From NCBI RefSeq assembly GCF_002482975.1, contig NZ_DLHA01000028.1, forward strand, positions 62,001-126,000: 64,000 nt of DNA. Reading direction: 5' to 3'. Shown here piece after piece: positions 24,270 through 34,144 of the stretch. The notes below the pieces were generated by a model. The model was not told the DNA's origin. It searched no databases and worked only from the letters and a program-made list of their open reading frames with translations. A program made the position numbers and the translations under genes. How positions within the stretch are numbered: the stretch's first letter is position 1; every line of letters begins with the position of its first letter. This stretch comes from Flavobacterium sp. UBA7680. GTDB taxonomy: Bacteria; Bacteroidota; Bacteroidia; Flavobacteriales; Flavobacteriaceae.

Positions 24270-25088
24270 ATGTCAGTAGCAAAAAAAGATTATAAAAGAA
24301 TCACAACAAAGTCATTAATTGAAATGAAAAGCAACGGAGAAAAAATCTCTATGCTTACCGCGTATGATTATACAATGGCTAAAATTGTTGATACCGCAGG
24401 AGTCGATGTTATTTTGGTGGGAGATTCGGCATCAAATGTTATGGCGGGTCACGAAACGACGCTGCCAATTACTTTAGATCAAATGATTTACCATGCTTCA
24501 TCTGTAGTTCGTGCTGTAGAAAGAGGTTTGGTTGTGGTTGATTTACCTTTTGGAAGTTACCAGTCTGATCCTAAAGAAGCTTTGCGTTCTGCTATCAGAA
24601 TTATGAAAGAAAGCGGCGGACATGCTGTAAAACTTGAAGGTGGAAAAGAAATTAAAGAATCTATCAAAAAAATATTAAACGCAGGAATTCCGGTTATGGG
24701 GCATTTAGGTTTAACGCCTCAGTCTATTTATAAATTCGGAACGTACAGCGTTCGTGCAAAAGAAGAAGAAGAAGCTGAAAAATTAATTGAAGATGCTAAA
24801 ATGCTTGAAAAAATAGGCTGTTTTGGTGTTGTTCTTGAAAAAATCCCTGCTGATTTAGCCGAAAAAGTAGCTAAAAGTATTTCGATTCCGGTTATTGGAA
24901 TTGGTGCCGGAGGCGGTGTTGACGGACAAGTTTTGGTTATTCACGATATGTTAGGAATGAACAATGAATTCAGCCCGCGTTTCTTACGTCGTTATTTAAA
25001 TTTATACGAACTAATGACAAAAGCAATTGGTCAATATGCTGCCGATGTTAAGTCGAGTGATTTTCCTAATGCTGGGGAACAATATTAG
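24270..25088 (+). CDS. panB: 3-methyl-2-oxobutanoate hydroxymethyltransferase
   Basis: A 272-residue enzyme catalysing the first committed step of pantothenate synthesis: ketoisovalerate plus methylene-tetrahydrofolate to ketopantoate. Signature parts are EKISMLTAYDYTMAKIVDTA, VDVILVGDSASNVMAGHETT (metal-binding Asp) and MGHLGLTPQSIYKFGTYSVR. Near the C-terminus the family's IGIGAGGGVDGQVLVIHDML is intact. Length is standard. A pseudouridine synthase gene follows after a repeat-rich 219-base gap, a gene order I recall from other flavobacteria. Confidence 0.95.
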   Translation: MSVAKKDYKRITTKSLIEMKSNGEKISMLTAYDYTMAKIVDTAGVDVILVGDSASNVMAGHETTLPITLDQMIYHASSVVRAVERGLVVVDLPFGSYQSDPKEALRSAIRIMKESGGHAVKLEGGKEIKESIKKILNAGIPVMGHLGLTPQSIYKFGTYSVRAKEEEEAEKLIEDAKMLEKIGCFGVVLEKIPADLAEKVAKSISIPVIGIGAGGGVDGQVLVIHDMLGMNNEFSPRFLRRYLNLYELMTKAIGQYAADVKSSDFPNAGEQY

Positions 25089-25196
25089 TTTTTAAGGTTC
25101 TAAGTTGCTAAGATTCTGAGGTACTAAGCTTTTTTTGGTACAAAGGTTCAAAGTGACAAAGATTCAAAGGTTTAAAAAAACACAAAAATTTAATTG

Positions 25197-25248
25197 CCTC
25201 CAGCTTTAGCTGGAGGTTAATTTTTAAGCCTACTAAAAGGCTTTAGCC
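25197..25248. repeat. Double hairpin (CTCCAGCTTTAGCTGGAG and AAGCCT...AGGCTT)
   Basis: CCTCCAGCTTTAGCTGGAGG is a 9-bp stem with a two-base centre. Ten bases on, AAGCCTACTAAAAGGCTTTAGCC forms a second stem. Both contain GCTTTAGC. The pair resembles the two-hairpin units often mobilised by REP-associated (RAYT) transposases; none is encoded in the window. Confidence 0.65.
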
Positions 25249-25307
25249 AAACTTTTCCAATCTACAATCAGAAATCTAAAATCTAAAATCAATTCCATAC
25301 GTCTAAT

Positions 25308-25997
25308 ATGAAAATTCTTTCGGATAAAAATAATCTCCAAATCTTGCATGAAGACAATCACATCATTGTGGTTAACAAACGCGTTGGCGATATTGTACAA
25401 GGTGATAAAACGGGCGATAAACCTTTATCTGATGTAGTAAAAGAATACATAAAAGACAAATACAATAAACCGGGTGATGTTTTTTTGGGTGTGATTCATC
25501 GTTTAGATCGTCCTACAACCGGAATTGTGGTTTTTGCGAGAACCAGTAAAGCGTTAACACGAATGAACGAATTGTTCAGTAATCGTGAAACTAAAAAAAC
25601 GTATTGGGCTGTTGTAAAAAATAAACCTATTGAAGCAACTGCTAAATTGATTCATTATTTAAAAAGAAACGAAAAAAACAATACTTCAAAAGCGCATTTA
25701 AAAGAAGTTCCGGACAGTAAACTAGCCAGTCTGGATTATAAAATAATAAAAGAACTTCAAAATTATACGGCTCTGGAAATCAATCTTCATACAGGGCGTC
25801 ATCATCAAATTCGTGCGCAATTGTCGGCAATTGGTTCTCCAATAAAGGGCGATTTAAAATATGGAGCAGACAGAAGCAATCCTGATGGCGGAATTCATCT
25901 TCATGCCAGAAAACTGTTTTTTGTTCATCCTGTTTCAAAAGAAAACATTACAATCATTGCGCCAACTCCAGATGAAACGATTTGGAATGCCGTCTGA
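25308..25997 (+). CDS. RluA-family RNA pseudouridine synthase
   Basis: A 229-residue pseudouridine synthase without an S4 domain. The catalytic motif HRLDRPTTGIVVFARTSKAL (about residues 65-84) contains the HRLDxxTSG-type signature with the catalytic Asp. The substrate-binding LHTGRHHQIRAQLSAIGSPI at about 162 is also typical. It probably modifies 23S rRNA or tRNA; the exact site cannot be read from sequence. Confidence 0.9.
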   Translation: MKILSDKNNLQILHEDNHIIVVNKRVGDIVQGDKTGDKPLSDVVKEYIKDKYNKPGDVFLGVIHRLDRPTTGIVVFARTSKALTRMNELFSNRETKKTYWAVVKNKPIEATAKLIHYLKRNEKNNTSKAHLKEVPDSKLASLDYKIIKELQNYTALEINLHTGRHHQIRAQLSAIGSPIKGDLKYGADRSNPDGGIHLHARKLFFVHPVSKENITIIAPTPDETIWNAV

Positions 25998-26073
25998 TTT
26001 TTATGATTAAATTGTTAATTTTTTAAATTTTATCGATTAACTTGCATATCCTAAAAAACAAGCTGATCATAAA

Positions 26074-27402
26074 ATGGAATTCAAAAACGACATTGGTTAC
26101 AGAAAAGAAACGCTGAAAAAGTTATTATATAACATTCAAAAAAGCGAAGATTTAATTGTAAAAGCTTTGTACGATGATTTTAAAAAACCAGAATTCGAAG
26201 CTGTTGTAACGGAGACAAATTATGTTATTTCGGAATTAAAAGATACAATTAAAAACCTTAATTCCTGGGCAAAACCCAAACGTGTCTTCCCTTCTATTCT
26301 TAATTTTCCTTCTTCAGATTATATTTATAAAGAACCTTACGGAAATGTTCTCGTAATTGCTCCGTGGAATTATCCGTTTCAATTGGCTTTATGTCCTTTG
26401 ATTTCTGCAGTCGCCGCCGGAAACAGAGTTGTTTTAAAACCATCAGAACTTACTCCGCATACTTCTTCAATTATTGCTAAAATTATTGAGAAAACATTTC
26501 ATATCAGTCATGTAGAAGTTTTTGAAGGCGGTGTCGAGGTTTCAAATAAATTACTGGCGCAGCGCTGGGATTATATTTTCTTTACCGGAAGTGCTCCCGT
26601 TGGAAAAATCGTAGCAAAAGCCGCAGCCGAAAACTTAACTCCTGTAACTCTTGAACTGGGTGGAAAAAATCCCTGCGTTATTGATGAAACTGCCAATTTA
26701 AAACTGGCAGCAAAACGAATTGTGTGGGGAAAATTTATAAATGCGGGACAAACCTGCATTGCTCCGGATTATGTTTTGATTCAAAAAAATATGAAAGTCA
26801 ATTTCATTACCTTTTTAATGGAAGAAATTGTAAAAGCATACGGTAAAAAAATAGACAAATCGCCAGATTTTGCTAGAATCGTAAATACTAAAAACTGGGT
26901 GCGTTTAGATCAAATGATTGAAAAAGAAAAGGTAATTTTCGGTGGAGAAACAAACGCTGACAAACTGTATATTTCTCCCACTTTAATTGAAGAACCAAGT
27001 CTGGACAGTGCTGTAATGAAGGAAGAAATCTTTGGTCCTATTTTACCCATTTTAATTTATGAAACCGAAGCTGAGATTCATAATGTGATCAGTAAGTACG
27101 AAAAACCTCTCGCTTTTTATATTTTCAGTGAAAATAAATCATTTGCTAAAAAATTAATTGCAAATTACTCTTTTGGAGGCGGTTGCATAAACGATACAGT
27201 CGTTCATTTTTCTAATAAAAGGCTTCCTTTTGGCGGTGTTGGACACAGCGGAATTGGCGCTTATCACGGAAAATTGAGCTTTGATATTTTTTCACATCAT
27301 AAAGCAATAGTTAAAAAGGCAAACTGGCTGGATCTGCCAATGCGCTATGCTCCTTATAAAGACAAACTGGCTTCTATAAAACGAATTTTAGACTGGCTTT
27401 AA
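26074..27402 (+). CDS. Aldehyde dehydrogenase (NAD(P)-dependent, fatty-aldehyde type)
   Basis: A 442-residue aldehyde dehydrogenase of the short ALDH3-like class, oxidising aldehydes to acids. The cofactor loop is FFTGSAPVGKIVAKAAAENL (about residue 168). The general-base Glu is in TLELGGKNP (about residue 192) and the catalytic Cys in NAGQTCIAPDYVL (about residue 227). NDTVVHFSNKRLPFGGVGHS and a hydrophobic C-terminal end (ASIKRILDWL) match ALDH3 members, which have about 450 residues and often act on lipid-derived aldehydes. Confidence 0.9.
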   Translation: MEFKNDIGYRKETLKKLLYNIQKSEDLIVKALYDDFKKPEFEAVVTETNYVISELKDTIKNLNSWAKPKRVFPSILNFPSSDYIYKEPYGNVLVIAPWNYPFQLALCPLISAVAAGNRVVLKPSELTPHTSSIIAKIIEKTFHISHVEVFEGGVEVSNKLLAQRWDYIFFTGSAPVGKIVAKAAAENLTPVTLELGGKNPCVIDETANLKLAAKRIVWGKFINAGQTCIAPDYVLIQKNMKVNFITFLMEEIVKAYGKKIDKSPDFARIVNTKNWVRLDQMIEKEKVIFGGETNADKLYISPTLIEEPSLDSAVMKEEIFGPILPILIYETEAEIHNVISKYEKPLAFYIFSENKSFAKKLIANYSFGGGCINDTVVHFSNKRLPFGGVGHSGIGAYHGKLSFDIFSHHKAIVKKANWLDLPMRYAPYKDKLASIKRILDWL

Positions 27403-27518
27403 ATTAGGGAAACAATTTCGTAATATTTGTAGATTTTTATTCGGAATTGATTTAAAATATTATATTTACGTCAACTAATTTATGACAACGAAGAATATAA
27501 AACAACTCTACTTTTAAA

Positions 27519-28313
27519 ATGAAATCTACACTTGAACAAATTGAGGACATCAAAAAAGATGGCTATTCAATAGACTTTTCTACTGTTTTCACATACGCTT
27601 TTGAAAATTACAAAAAGATAGCTTTGTATTCAGGATTGATAATCCTTGTGTTTTCAATTCTTGCTTTTATAGTAATCATGGGATTAGCCACAGTAGTTTA
27701 TGGTATACAAGCACTATCAGAAGATTTTATTAAAAACTTCGAAAATCAAAAACTAACCTACATCGAACAATTATTTTCAACAGTTGCTGTTGCAGTAGTA
27801 AGCGCCATATTTGCACCGCTTGGAGCCGGATTTCTTAAAATGGCAGACTGTGCAGATAAAGATGAAGAATTTAATGTTTCAACAATTTTTACCTATTATA
27901 AAGCACCGTACTTTTTTCAATTATTTTCTTTAGCATTTCTGTTAGCCATTGTAAGTACTGGAATTTCGTATGCTTTAGACAGTACCGGAATCATGTTTTT
28001 AGGCGGCGGAATATCAATAATGATTTCGTTTTTTACTTATTTTGCAATTCCTTTAGTGATTTTTGGAAATCTAAAAGCAATAGATGCCATTAAATCAAGT
28101 ATTGTTATTGTAAGTAAAAATCCATTAATAATTTTCGCTCTGTTTGTCATAGGGTTTCTTGGCTCATTAGTGGGTCTTGTTGCCTGCTGCATCGGAGTAA
28201 TTTTTACTGTTATATTCAATACATCAGTAACTTATGCTACTTATTATTCAATTTTTACCGAAGAAGAGCAAGCAGATTCTATTGATTCAATTGGAAAATC
28301 GGATTTTGAATAA
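27519..28313 (+). CDS. Multi-helix membrane protein, unrecognised
   Basis: A 264-residue protein with about six hydrophobic helices, including ALYSGLIILVFSILAFIVIM, AVAVVSAIFAPLGAGFLKM, FSLAFLLAIVSTGISYALDS, ISFFTYFAIPLVIFGNL and IFALFVIGFLGSLVGLVACC. The layout (soluble N-terminal 25 residues, paired helices and a PLVIFGNLKAIDAIKSS loop) resembles DUF975/glycerophosphodiesterase membrane-domain-like proteins. I cannot assign a family firmly. The acidic C-terminus (EEEQADSIDSIGKSDFE) faces the cytosol by prediction. The hybrid kinase gene follows 92 bases later. Confidence 0.65.
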   Translation: MKSTLEQIEDIKKDGYSIDFSTVFTYAFENYKKIALYSGLIILVFSILAFIVIMGLATVVYGIQALSEDFIKNFENQKLTYIEQLFSTVAVAVVSAIFAPLGAGFLKMADCADKDEEFNVSTIFTYYKAPYFFQLFSLAFLLAIVSTGISYALDSTGIMFLGGGISIMISFFTYFAIPLVIFGNLKAIDAIKSSIVIVSKNPLIIFALFVIGFLGSLVGLVACCIGVIFTVIFNTSVTYATYYSIFTEEEQADSIDSIGKSDFE

Positions 28314-28405
28314 AAACACAGTTCTAGTAAATTTCAAAGGGCTTAACCAACTCTATTATTAGAATTTAAATTGCTATTTACTAAACCAAACATATCCCAA
28401 AATCT

Positions 28406-31400
28406 ATGGTAGAAAACTATAGTTTTTTCAATCTATTGGTTTCAGGTATTACCTGTTCTGGTAATACTCTGAAATCAATTATGACAAACTGGTATGTTTT
28501 CAATTCAGACATTATTTTTTATAATAATCCCAAATTTATAGTTCTCGGCTTTTCTTTGCTGGGCTTTTTGGGACTTTTGGTTTATCAATTTTTTCGCATC
28601 AAAGCAAAAATTGGAAATTTCATTGAAAAAAAGAAAGAAGCAGAAACCGCAGGAAGGGAATATCAGCTTTATATCTTATTTTTTGGAATTGCCGTTATTG
28701 TAATCGAAATCATAAATGAAATTTTTAAAATCAGGCCAAAAAGTTTACTGGTCGTAAACGTTTCAATTGGTTTTTCTGTTCTTATTGCTTATGTAATAAC
28801 CGACAAAGTAAAATGGCTGAGAGATAAAATTCAGTATATTTTTATTTTTTGCTTCTTTATTTACATTAGTTACGTTTGTTACAACATTGTTTTTTTAGCA
28901 GAAGATGTTGTACCGATAATCGTTTTTTTAATCTCGTTTTTCTTCTCCTACAACATTTTAAAGCCAATTAGAGTTTACTGGTTTTTTGTAGCTCTCGTTT
29001 CTATATTTCTCTTTTCAACCGTTACATTTCAATTAATTCCTTTAAAATCTTCTATTTTATTAATTAATTTCTGCATCCTGATTTTCATTATTAATCAGGT
29101 AAAATATGCGGTTTTACAAAATAATCGGGACAATTTCAGGTTTGCAAACGAAATTGTACACAAAGGAAATTCACTCACAATTGCAACAGATCAAAAAGGT
29201 GAAATCTTGTTTTGCAGCGAAACCGTAACTTCAATTTTAGGTTATCAGCCCGAAGAAGTCATGGGACTTAATTTCTGGAAACTTACAAAAGGAGACGAAT
29301 ACAATAAAAGCATTTCTATAATTCATCACGAAGAAAATAAAATCTATACCCGAAAATTAAAGACAAAAAGCGGAGAATATAAATACATACAATGGAAAGA
29401 TAAAAAATTCTCTGAGGATTTAATTATTAGTATTGGTCAGGATGTTACCGAGCAGATTATTGTTCAGGATCAATACAAAAACTTAATTCAAACGGCGACA
29501 GATATTATTTTTGAAGTTGATGCCGACGGCTATTTTACCTTTATAAATGAATTTGCGTATTCGCTTTTAGGTTATTCTGAAGATGAAATACTTCAAAAAC
29601 ATTATTCAAACTTCATTCATGAAAAATATTCTATGAGTGCGGTTGATTTTTATGAAAATTTTGAAAGTAACGGAAATAAATTCCCCATAATTGAACTTCC
29701 TATTTTAAAGAAAAACGGACAGGAATTATGGATTTCGCAAAAGATCATTATTCGCAAAAATGATTTAGACCAAACTATTGGTTTTGCAGGAATTGCGAGA
29801 GATATTACCGAAATTAAAAATGCCGAAAACGAGAAAAAAAGACGTCTCGAAAAAATCGAAGCTTACAATAATTCGACCAAAAAATTATCAACGACCGACT
29901 TTAGCACTTACAATAACTTAAATACGGTTATCGATTATATTATAAAGGAAGCTTCGACTGTAAGCCAGGCAAATCGCGTAAGTTTTTGGAAATATTCCAG
30001 AGATTTGATAACCTGCAAAAACCTATACAGCGTTGATAATCAAAATTTAAACGATAAAAATATTCTGAACAAAGAATCGTATCCAATCTATTTTGAAACC
30101 TTAAAAAACAAAGCGATTATAAATGCTCCTGACGTTTTTAATAAATTAGAAACATCTGAATTTGAAAAGCTTTATTTCACTAAAAACAAAATTAAATCAA
30201 TGCTGGATGTTCCGATTTTTTTAAGCGGACAACTGGCTGGTGTTGTTTGTTTTGAAAGTACAGACGAACAAAGAGATTGGGACAATGAAGATATCAATTA
30301 TGCCAGAACTATTTCTGATGTTGTTTCGCTGGCTATTTCCATGCAGATGCGTTTGGAAACAGAACGCCGATTAGAATTTAAAAGTCAGTTATTATCGGCA
30401 CTTTCGCTTTGTACTGAGAAATTTTTGCTGAGTAAATCGACAGAACAAATGTTTCAGGAAACGTATGATTTGATTGGAAAAGCTTCAAAAGCAGATCATA
30501 TGTTTTATTATGAAAGAGATTTTACCACCAATACTGTTATCCAAAAATACAAATGGTCACGAAAAGGAATTCCGCATCAAATCACGCCTTTGCGCCACAT
30601 GACAGAAGAAAATTTACAAGAAATTTTTGATGCTGCAAAAAACAAACGAATTGTAAATACCTATACGCGAAAGCTTGAAGATAAATTTTTCAAACAATTA
30701 CTCATCAATAATGAGATAAAATCAATTTTAATTCTGCCGTTGTATATCAACGATATTTTTACCGGATTTATTGGTTTTGATGATTGCAGCAAAGAGCGAA
30801 AATGGTCTGAAGAGGAAATTTATATTTTTCAGGTTTTGGCCAATAATATTTCATCTGCATTAGAAAGAAACCGAAACGAAAGTAAGATTATTGAAAGTGA
30901 GGAAAAATTCAAATTAATTGCCAACAATATTCCCGGAACCGTTTATTTATCAAAGTTTGATGCGTTTTCGACTAAGATTTTCCTAAACGACGAAATTCAA
31001 AACTTAACCGGATATTCTAAGGCGGAGTTTATCGAAAATAATCTTTCGTTTTTATCTCTTATTCATCATGAAGACCGCGATGAAGTTATTAATAATCAAA
31101 TTGATAATCTTCAAAATGGAATTCCTTTGCATAATATTTACCGAATCAAAAGAAAAACAGGCGAATATATTTGGGTTGAAGAATTTGGTGATGTTATTAA
31201 AAAAGGCGACGAAATTGAATTTGTGGGTGGAATTTACTTTGATATTACCAATAAAAAAGAAACCGAAGACGCCATTAAAGCCAAACAATTGGCAGAAGCA
31301 GCCAATAAATCAAAATCTGATTTTCTGGCCAATATGTCGCATGAAATTAGAACGCCTTTAAACGGAATTATAGGTTTTACGCATTTATTGATGAAAACTG

Positions 31401-32458
31401 AATTAGAAGAAATTCAGGAAAAATACATGACCACCATTAATCAATCGGCACACTCGCTGTTGGAAATCATAAATGATATTCTTGATTTTTCTAAAATTGA
31501 AGCCGGAAAACTGGAGCTTTTTATTGATTTATATGATATTAAAAAAGTACTCGGTCAGGTTTTCGATTTAATTGTTTTTGAATCCAATCAAAAAAATCTG
31601 CAATTAGAACTCAATGTCGATCAGGATGTTCCTAAATATATTTGGACAGATATTGTTCGAATAAAACAAATCCTGATTAATCTGCTTTCGAATGCGGTAA
31701 AATTCACCAATGAAGGCTCTATAAAACTGAATGTTTCTGTTTTATCAAAAACAAAAAACAACTTTTCGACCATACGTTTTTCTGTAATTGATACGGGAAT
31801 TGGGATTATGGAGAAAAATCAGAAGAAAATTTTTAAGGCTTTTTCGCAGGCAGATAGTTCTACAACGAGAAAATTTGGCGGAACAGGTTTAGGTTTAACC
31901 ATATCCAATCAGCTTTTAGCTTTAATGGAAAGCCGATTACAACTGGAAAGTAAAATTGGTGAAGGAAGCAACTTCTTTTTCGATTTAAATTTAAAAACCA
32001 GCAATCAAAGCATCAACGAAAAATATAACACAGAATTAAAAAACTTACAGGCTCTTCCTGATGAAAATTATAATGAAGCAAACAGCAAAAACATACGTTT
32101 TTTAATTGTTGAGGACAATAAAGTTAACATGCTGCTTTTAAAAACAATTGTAAAAAACCTGTATCAGAATGCTTTTATTTTTGAATGTGAAAATGGTTAT
32201 GAAGCCGTAAAACAATTTGAAAGCATTAACCCAACACTTGTTTTCATGGATATTCAAATGCCAATTATGAACGGTTATGAAACAACAAAAGCCATTCGAA
32301 ATACAACTGCAGGCAAAGATATTCCGATCATTGCCGTAACTGCGGGCGCCGAAAAAGAAGAACGTAACAAATGTATTTCTGCCGGAATGGATGATTATAT
32401 TTCAAAACCAATTATGAAAGGCACTGTGGAAGAAACTTTAGTAAAATGGCTAAAATAA
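28406..32458 (+). CDS. PAS-GAF hybrid histidine kinase with receiver domain
   Basis: A 1350-residue membrane sensor kinase. About seven helices span residues 45-235. They are followed by PAS (about 250-350), PAS (about 355-470), GAF (about 490-650), GAF (about 670-830) and PAS (about 835-960). The HisKA motif FLANMSHEIRTPLNGIIGF places the phospho-acceptor at His979. The ATPase domain has LLSNAVKFTNEGSI, DTGIGI and FGGTGLGLTISNQLL. The C-terminal receiver (about 1228-1345) carries phospho-acceptor Asp1282 in VFMDIQMPIMNGYE and a conserved final Lys. No partner regulator gene is adjacent, so the output may pass to an HPt protein elsewhere. Signal unknown. Confidence 0.93.
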   Translation: MVENYSFFNLLVSGITCSGNTLKSIMTNWYVFNSDIIFYNNPKFIVLGFSLLGFLGLLVYQFFRIKAKIGNFIEKKKEAETAGREYQLYILFFGIAVIVIEIINEIFKIRPKSLLVVNVSIGFSVLIAYVITDKVKWLRDKIQYIFIFCFFIYISYVCYNIVFLAEDVVPIIVFLISFFFSYNILKPIRVYWFFVALVSIFLFSTVTFQLIPLKSSILLINFCILIFIINQVKYAVLQNNRDNFRFANEIVHKGNSLTIATDQKGEILFCSETVTSILGYQPEEVMGLNFWKLTKGDEYNKSISIIHHEENKIYTRKLKTKSGEYKYIQWKDKKFSEDLIISIGQDVTEQIIVQDQYKNLIQTATDIIFEVDADGYFTFINEFAYSLLGYSEDEILQKHYSNFIHEKYSMSAVDFYENFESNGNKFPIIELPILKKNGQELWISQKIIIRKNDLDQTIGFAGIARDITEIKNAENEKKRRLEKIEAYNNSTKKLSTTDFSTYNNLNTVIDYIIKEASTVSQANRVSFWKYSRDLITCKNLYSVDNQNLNDKNILNKESYPIYFETLKNKAIINAPDVFNKLETSEFEKLYFTKNKIKSMLDVPIFLSGQLAGVVCFESTDEQRDWDNEDINYARTISDVVSLAISMQMRLETERRLEFKSQLLSALSLCTEKFLLSKSTEQMFQETYDLIGKASKADHMFYYERDFTTNTVIQKYKWSRKGIPHQITPLRHMTEENLQEIFDAAKNKRIVNTYTRKLEDKFFKQLLINNEIKSILILPLYINDIFTGFIGFDDCSKERKWSEEEIYIFQVLANNISSALERNRNESKIIESEEKFKLIANNIPGTVYLSKFDAFSTKIFLNDEIQNLTGYSKAEFIENNLSFLSLIHHEDRDEVINNQIDNLQNGIPLHNIYRIKRKTGEYIWVEEFGDVIKKGDEIEFVGGIYFDITNKKETEDAIKAKQLAEAANKSKSDFLANMSHEIRTPLNGIIGFTHLLMKTELEEIQEKYMTTINQSAHSLLEIINDILDFSKIEAGKLELFIDLYDIKKVLGQVFDLIVFESNQKNLQLELNVDQDVPKYIWTDIVRIKQILINLLSNAVKFTNEGSIKLNVSVLSKTKNNFSTIRFSVIDTGIGIMEKNQKKIFKAFSQADSSTTRKFGGTGLGLTISNQLLALMESRLQLESKIGEGSNFFFDLNLKTSNQSINEKYNTELKNLQALPDENYNEANSKNIRFLIVEDNKVNMLLLKTIVKNLYQNAFIFECENGYEAVKQFESINPTLVFMDIQMPIMNGYETTKAIRNTTAGKDIPIIAVTAGAEKEERNKCISAGMDDYISKPIMKGTVEETLVKWLK

Positions 32459-32550
32459 TTAAAACTAAATCGGCACAAATCATAAGTTATTCCCAAAAAT
32501 TATATAAATTCGTACAAGAAAAAACATAAAAAGCTTAAATACAATTTACT

Positions 32551-33396
32551 ATGAAATGGCAAGGCAGAAGACAAAGTGATAATGTAGAAGACCGAAGATC
32601 AATCTCTGGCGGAAAAATCGCTGTTGGAGGCGGAGTTATTGGTATCATTATTTTGCTGTTGAATGTTTTTGGCGGTGAAAACGCAAAACTTATTACACCT
32701 GTTTTAGAACAAATGCAAGGCGGACAAACGCAAACCGAAGCCGCTGCACCATTAAGCAAAGCAGATGAAGAAATGGGTGATTTCGTGAGAGTTATTTTAG
32801 CTGATAACGAAGATATTTGGGGGAAAATATTTGCCGAACACGGAATGACTTATAAAAATCCAAAATTGGTGCTTTTTAGAGGTTCTGTTCAAACTTCTTG
32901 TGGAGGCGCTTCATCAGCTTCAGGACCGTTTTATTGTCCGGCAGATCAAAAGGTTTACATGGATTTAGGTTTCTTTGAGGAACTTAAAACAAAATTTGGT
33001 GCTAAAGGCGGAGATTTTGCCATTGCTTATGTTATTGCCCATGAAATTGGACATCATATTCAGACCTTATTAGGAACTTCTGCAAAAATGCATCAGGATC
33101 AGGAAGGTAAAAGTCAGGCTGAAGCCAATAAACTTTCTGTAGCTCTGGAATTACAAGCCGATTTTTATGCGGGAGTCTGGGCACATTACAATCAGCAAAA
33201 TTTAGATGAAGGTGATATAGAAGAAGCATTAAGTGCTGCAAACGCAGTTGGAGACGATGCAATTCAAAGCAAAATGCAAGGACAAATTGTTCCGGATTCC
33301 TTTACTCACGGAACATCAGAACAAAGAATGTACTGGTTTAAAAAAGGTTTTAAAACCGGAGATATTAAACAAGGAACTACCTTTGAGGAAATTTAA
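32551..33396 (+). CDS. Neutral zinc metallopeptidase, YpfJ family
   Basis: A 281-residue membrane-anchored putative metallopeptidase. It begins MKWQGRRQSDNVEDRRSISG, the typical start of the KPN_02809/YpfJ family, with one membrane helix at about residues 28-45. The zinc-binding HExxH is AYVIAHEIGHHIQTLLGTSA (about residue 168), followed by LELQADFYAGVWAHY with the third ligand Glu. The C-terminus FTHGTSEQRMYWFKKGFKTG is also diagnostic. Its catalytic domain probably lies outside the inner membrane. Natural substrate unknown. Confidence 0.9.
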   Translation: MKWQGRRQSDNVEDRRSISGGKIAVGGGVIGIIILLLNVFGGENAKLITPVLEQMQGGQTQTEAAAPLSKADEEMGDFVRVILADNEDIWGKIFAEHGMTYKNPKLVLFRGSVQTSCGGASSASGPFYCPADQKVYMDLGFFEELKTKFGAKGGDFAIAYVIAHEIGHHIQTLLGTSAKMHQDQEGKSQAEANKLSVALELQADFYAGVWAHYNQQNLDEGDIEEALSAANAVGDDAIQSKMQGQIVPDSFTHGTSEQRMYWFKKGFKTGDIKQGTTFEEI

Positions 33397-33425
33397 AAAC
33401 ACAATAAGCCAAATATAATAACCGC

Positions 33426-33458
33426 TAAAAGCATGATTTAACCGTCATGCTTTTTTTT
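33426..33458 (+). terminator. Hairpin terminator after the metallopeptidase
   Basis: AAAGCATGA and TCATGCTTT flank an eight-base loop and are followed by nine T. It lies 30 bases after the stop codon at 33396. Confidence 0.75.
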
Positions 33459-33470
33459 TGTGTTATTTTA

Positions 33471-33948
33471 AACCATATAAGTTATGTAAGGTCATTTTAG
33501 ATTGCTTTGTGGTTATTTTAATGTTTATAATTATTGTAGATCATATAAGGAAACATAGACAGCGGTTTTAACCGCTGGAACGCAACGTATATCACACCTC
33601 AATACAGCAACGAATATCACAATACGTACCCTGAACGTCCTCGCGGTTGAAACCGCGGGCTATATTTGAAATACAATAACATTTTAGATGAAATTTAGAT
33701 AAGCTGCATCAAACATAGCCAGCGGTTTTAACCGCTGGAGCGTAATGTATATCACAAACGCAATATCTCACAACACATATTATATATAATACGCATTTCC
33801 TAAACGTCCTCGCGGTTGAAACCGCGGGCTATATTTGAAATATCATAAAATCTGAGACACAAGAATTATTAAGTCATTCTCTTTTTAAACTTTTTAGTTA
33901 CAGCATTCAAACGTAAATCTAAAATGACCTTACATAACTTATATGGTT
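33471..33948. mobile_element. 478-bp MITE-like element with perfect 33-bp terminal inverted repeats
   Basis: The left end (33471-33503, beginning AACCATATAAGTTATGTAAG) and right end (33916-33948) are exact reverse complements over 33 bases. Inside are two direct copies of a unit (about 33551-33672 and 33711-33842). Each carries CCAGCGGTTTTAACCGCTGG-like and CGCGGTTGAAACCGCG hairpins that are inverted relatives of one another (both flanked outward by ATAGCC/GGCTAT). No reading frame is present. No target-site duplication is evident. It is a non-autonomous element or REPIN cluster; its mobiliser is not in the window. A partial end-like sequence (ACCATATAAGTGATATAAG) occurs at about 40340. Confidence 0.65.
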
Positions 33949-33961
33949 CAAAAACAAATAA

Positions 33962-33996
33962 GCACAAAAAAAGCCTTGAATTTCTTCAAGGCTTTA
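33962..33996 (-). terminator. Terminator after tRNA-His
   Basis: On the minus strand AAAGCCTTGAA and TTCAAGGCTTT form an 11-bp stem followed by a T-run. It lies just beyond the tRNA-His 3' end. Confidence 0.75.
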
Positions 33997-34004
33997 AATT
34001 TCTG

Positions 34005-34079
34005 GGTGGCTGACCGGGTTCGAACCGGCGACCCGCGGCACCACAAACCGCTACTCTAACCAACTGAGCTACAACCACC
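34005..34079 (-). tRNA. tRNA-His (GTG)
   Basis: A full cloverleaf with the extra G at position -1 pairing C73, as histidine tRNAs require. The D-arm is GCTCAGTTGGTTAGAGT and the anticodon loop TTGTGGT gives GTG. The T-arm is GCCGG TTCGAAC CCGGT. The CCA end is not encoded. It stands alone with its own terminator and is a housekeeping gene. Confidence 0.95.
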
Positions 34080-34144
34080 ATTTTTGCTTAGCGAGTGCAA
34101 ATATATAACAAAGGTTTACTTCTACAAAGAAAAAAATGAAAAAT

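Noticed and set aside
33471..33948. Complete insertion sequence
   Set aside because: The inverted ends are perfect, but no transposase or other reading frame lies inside; only a non-autonomous element is supported.
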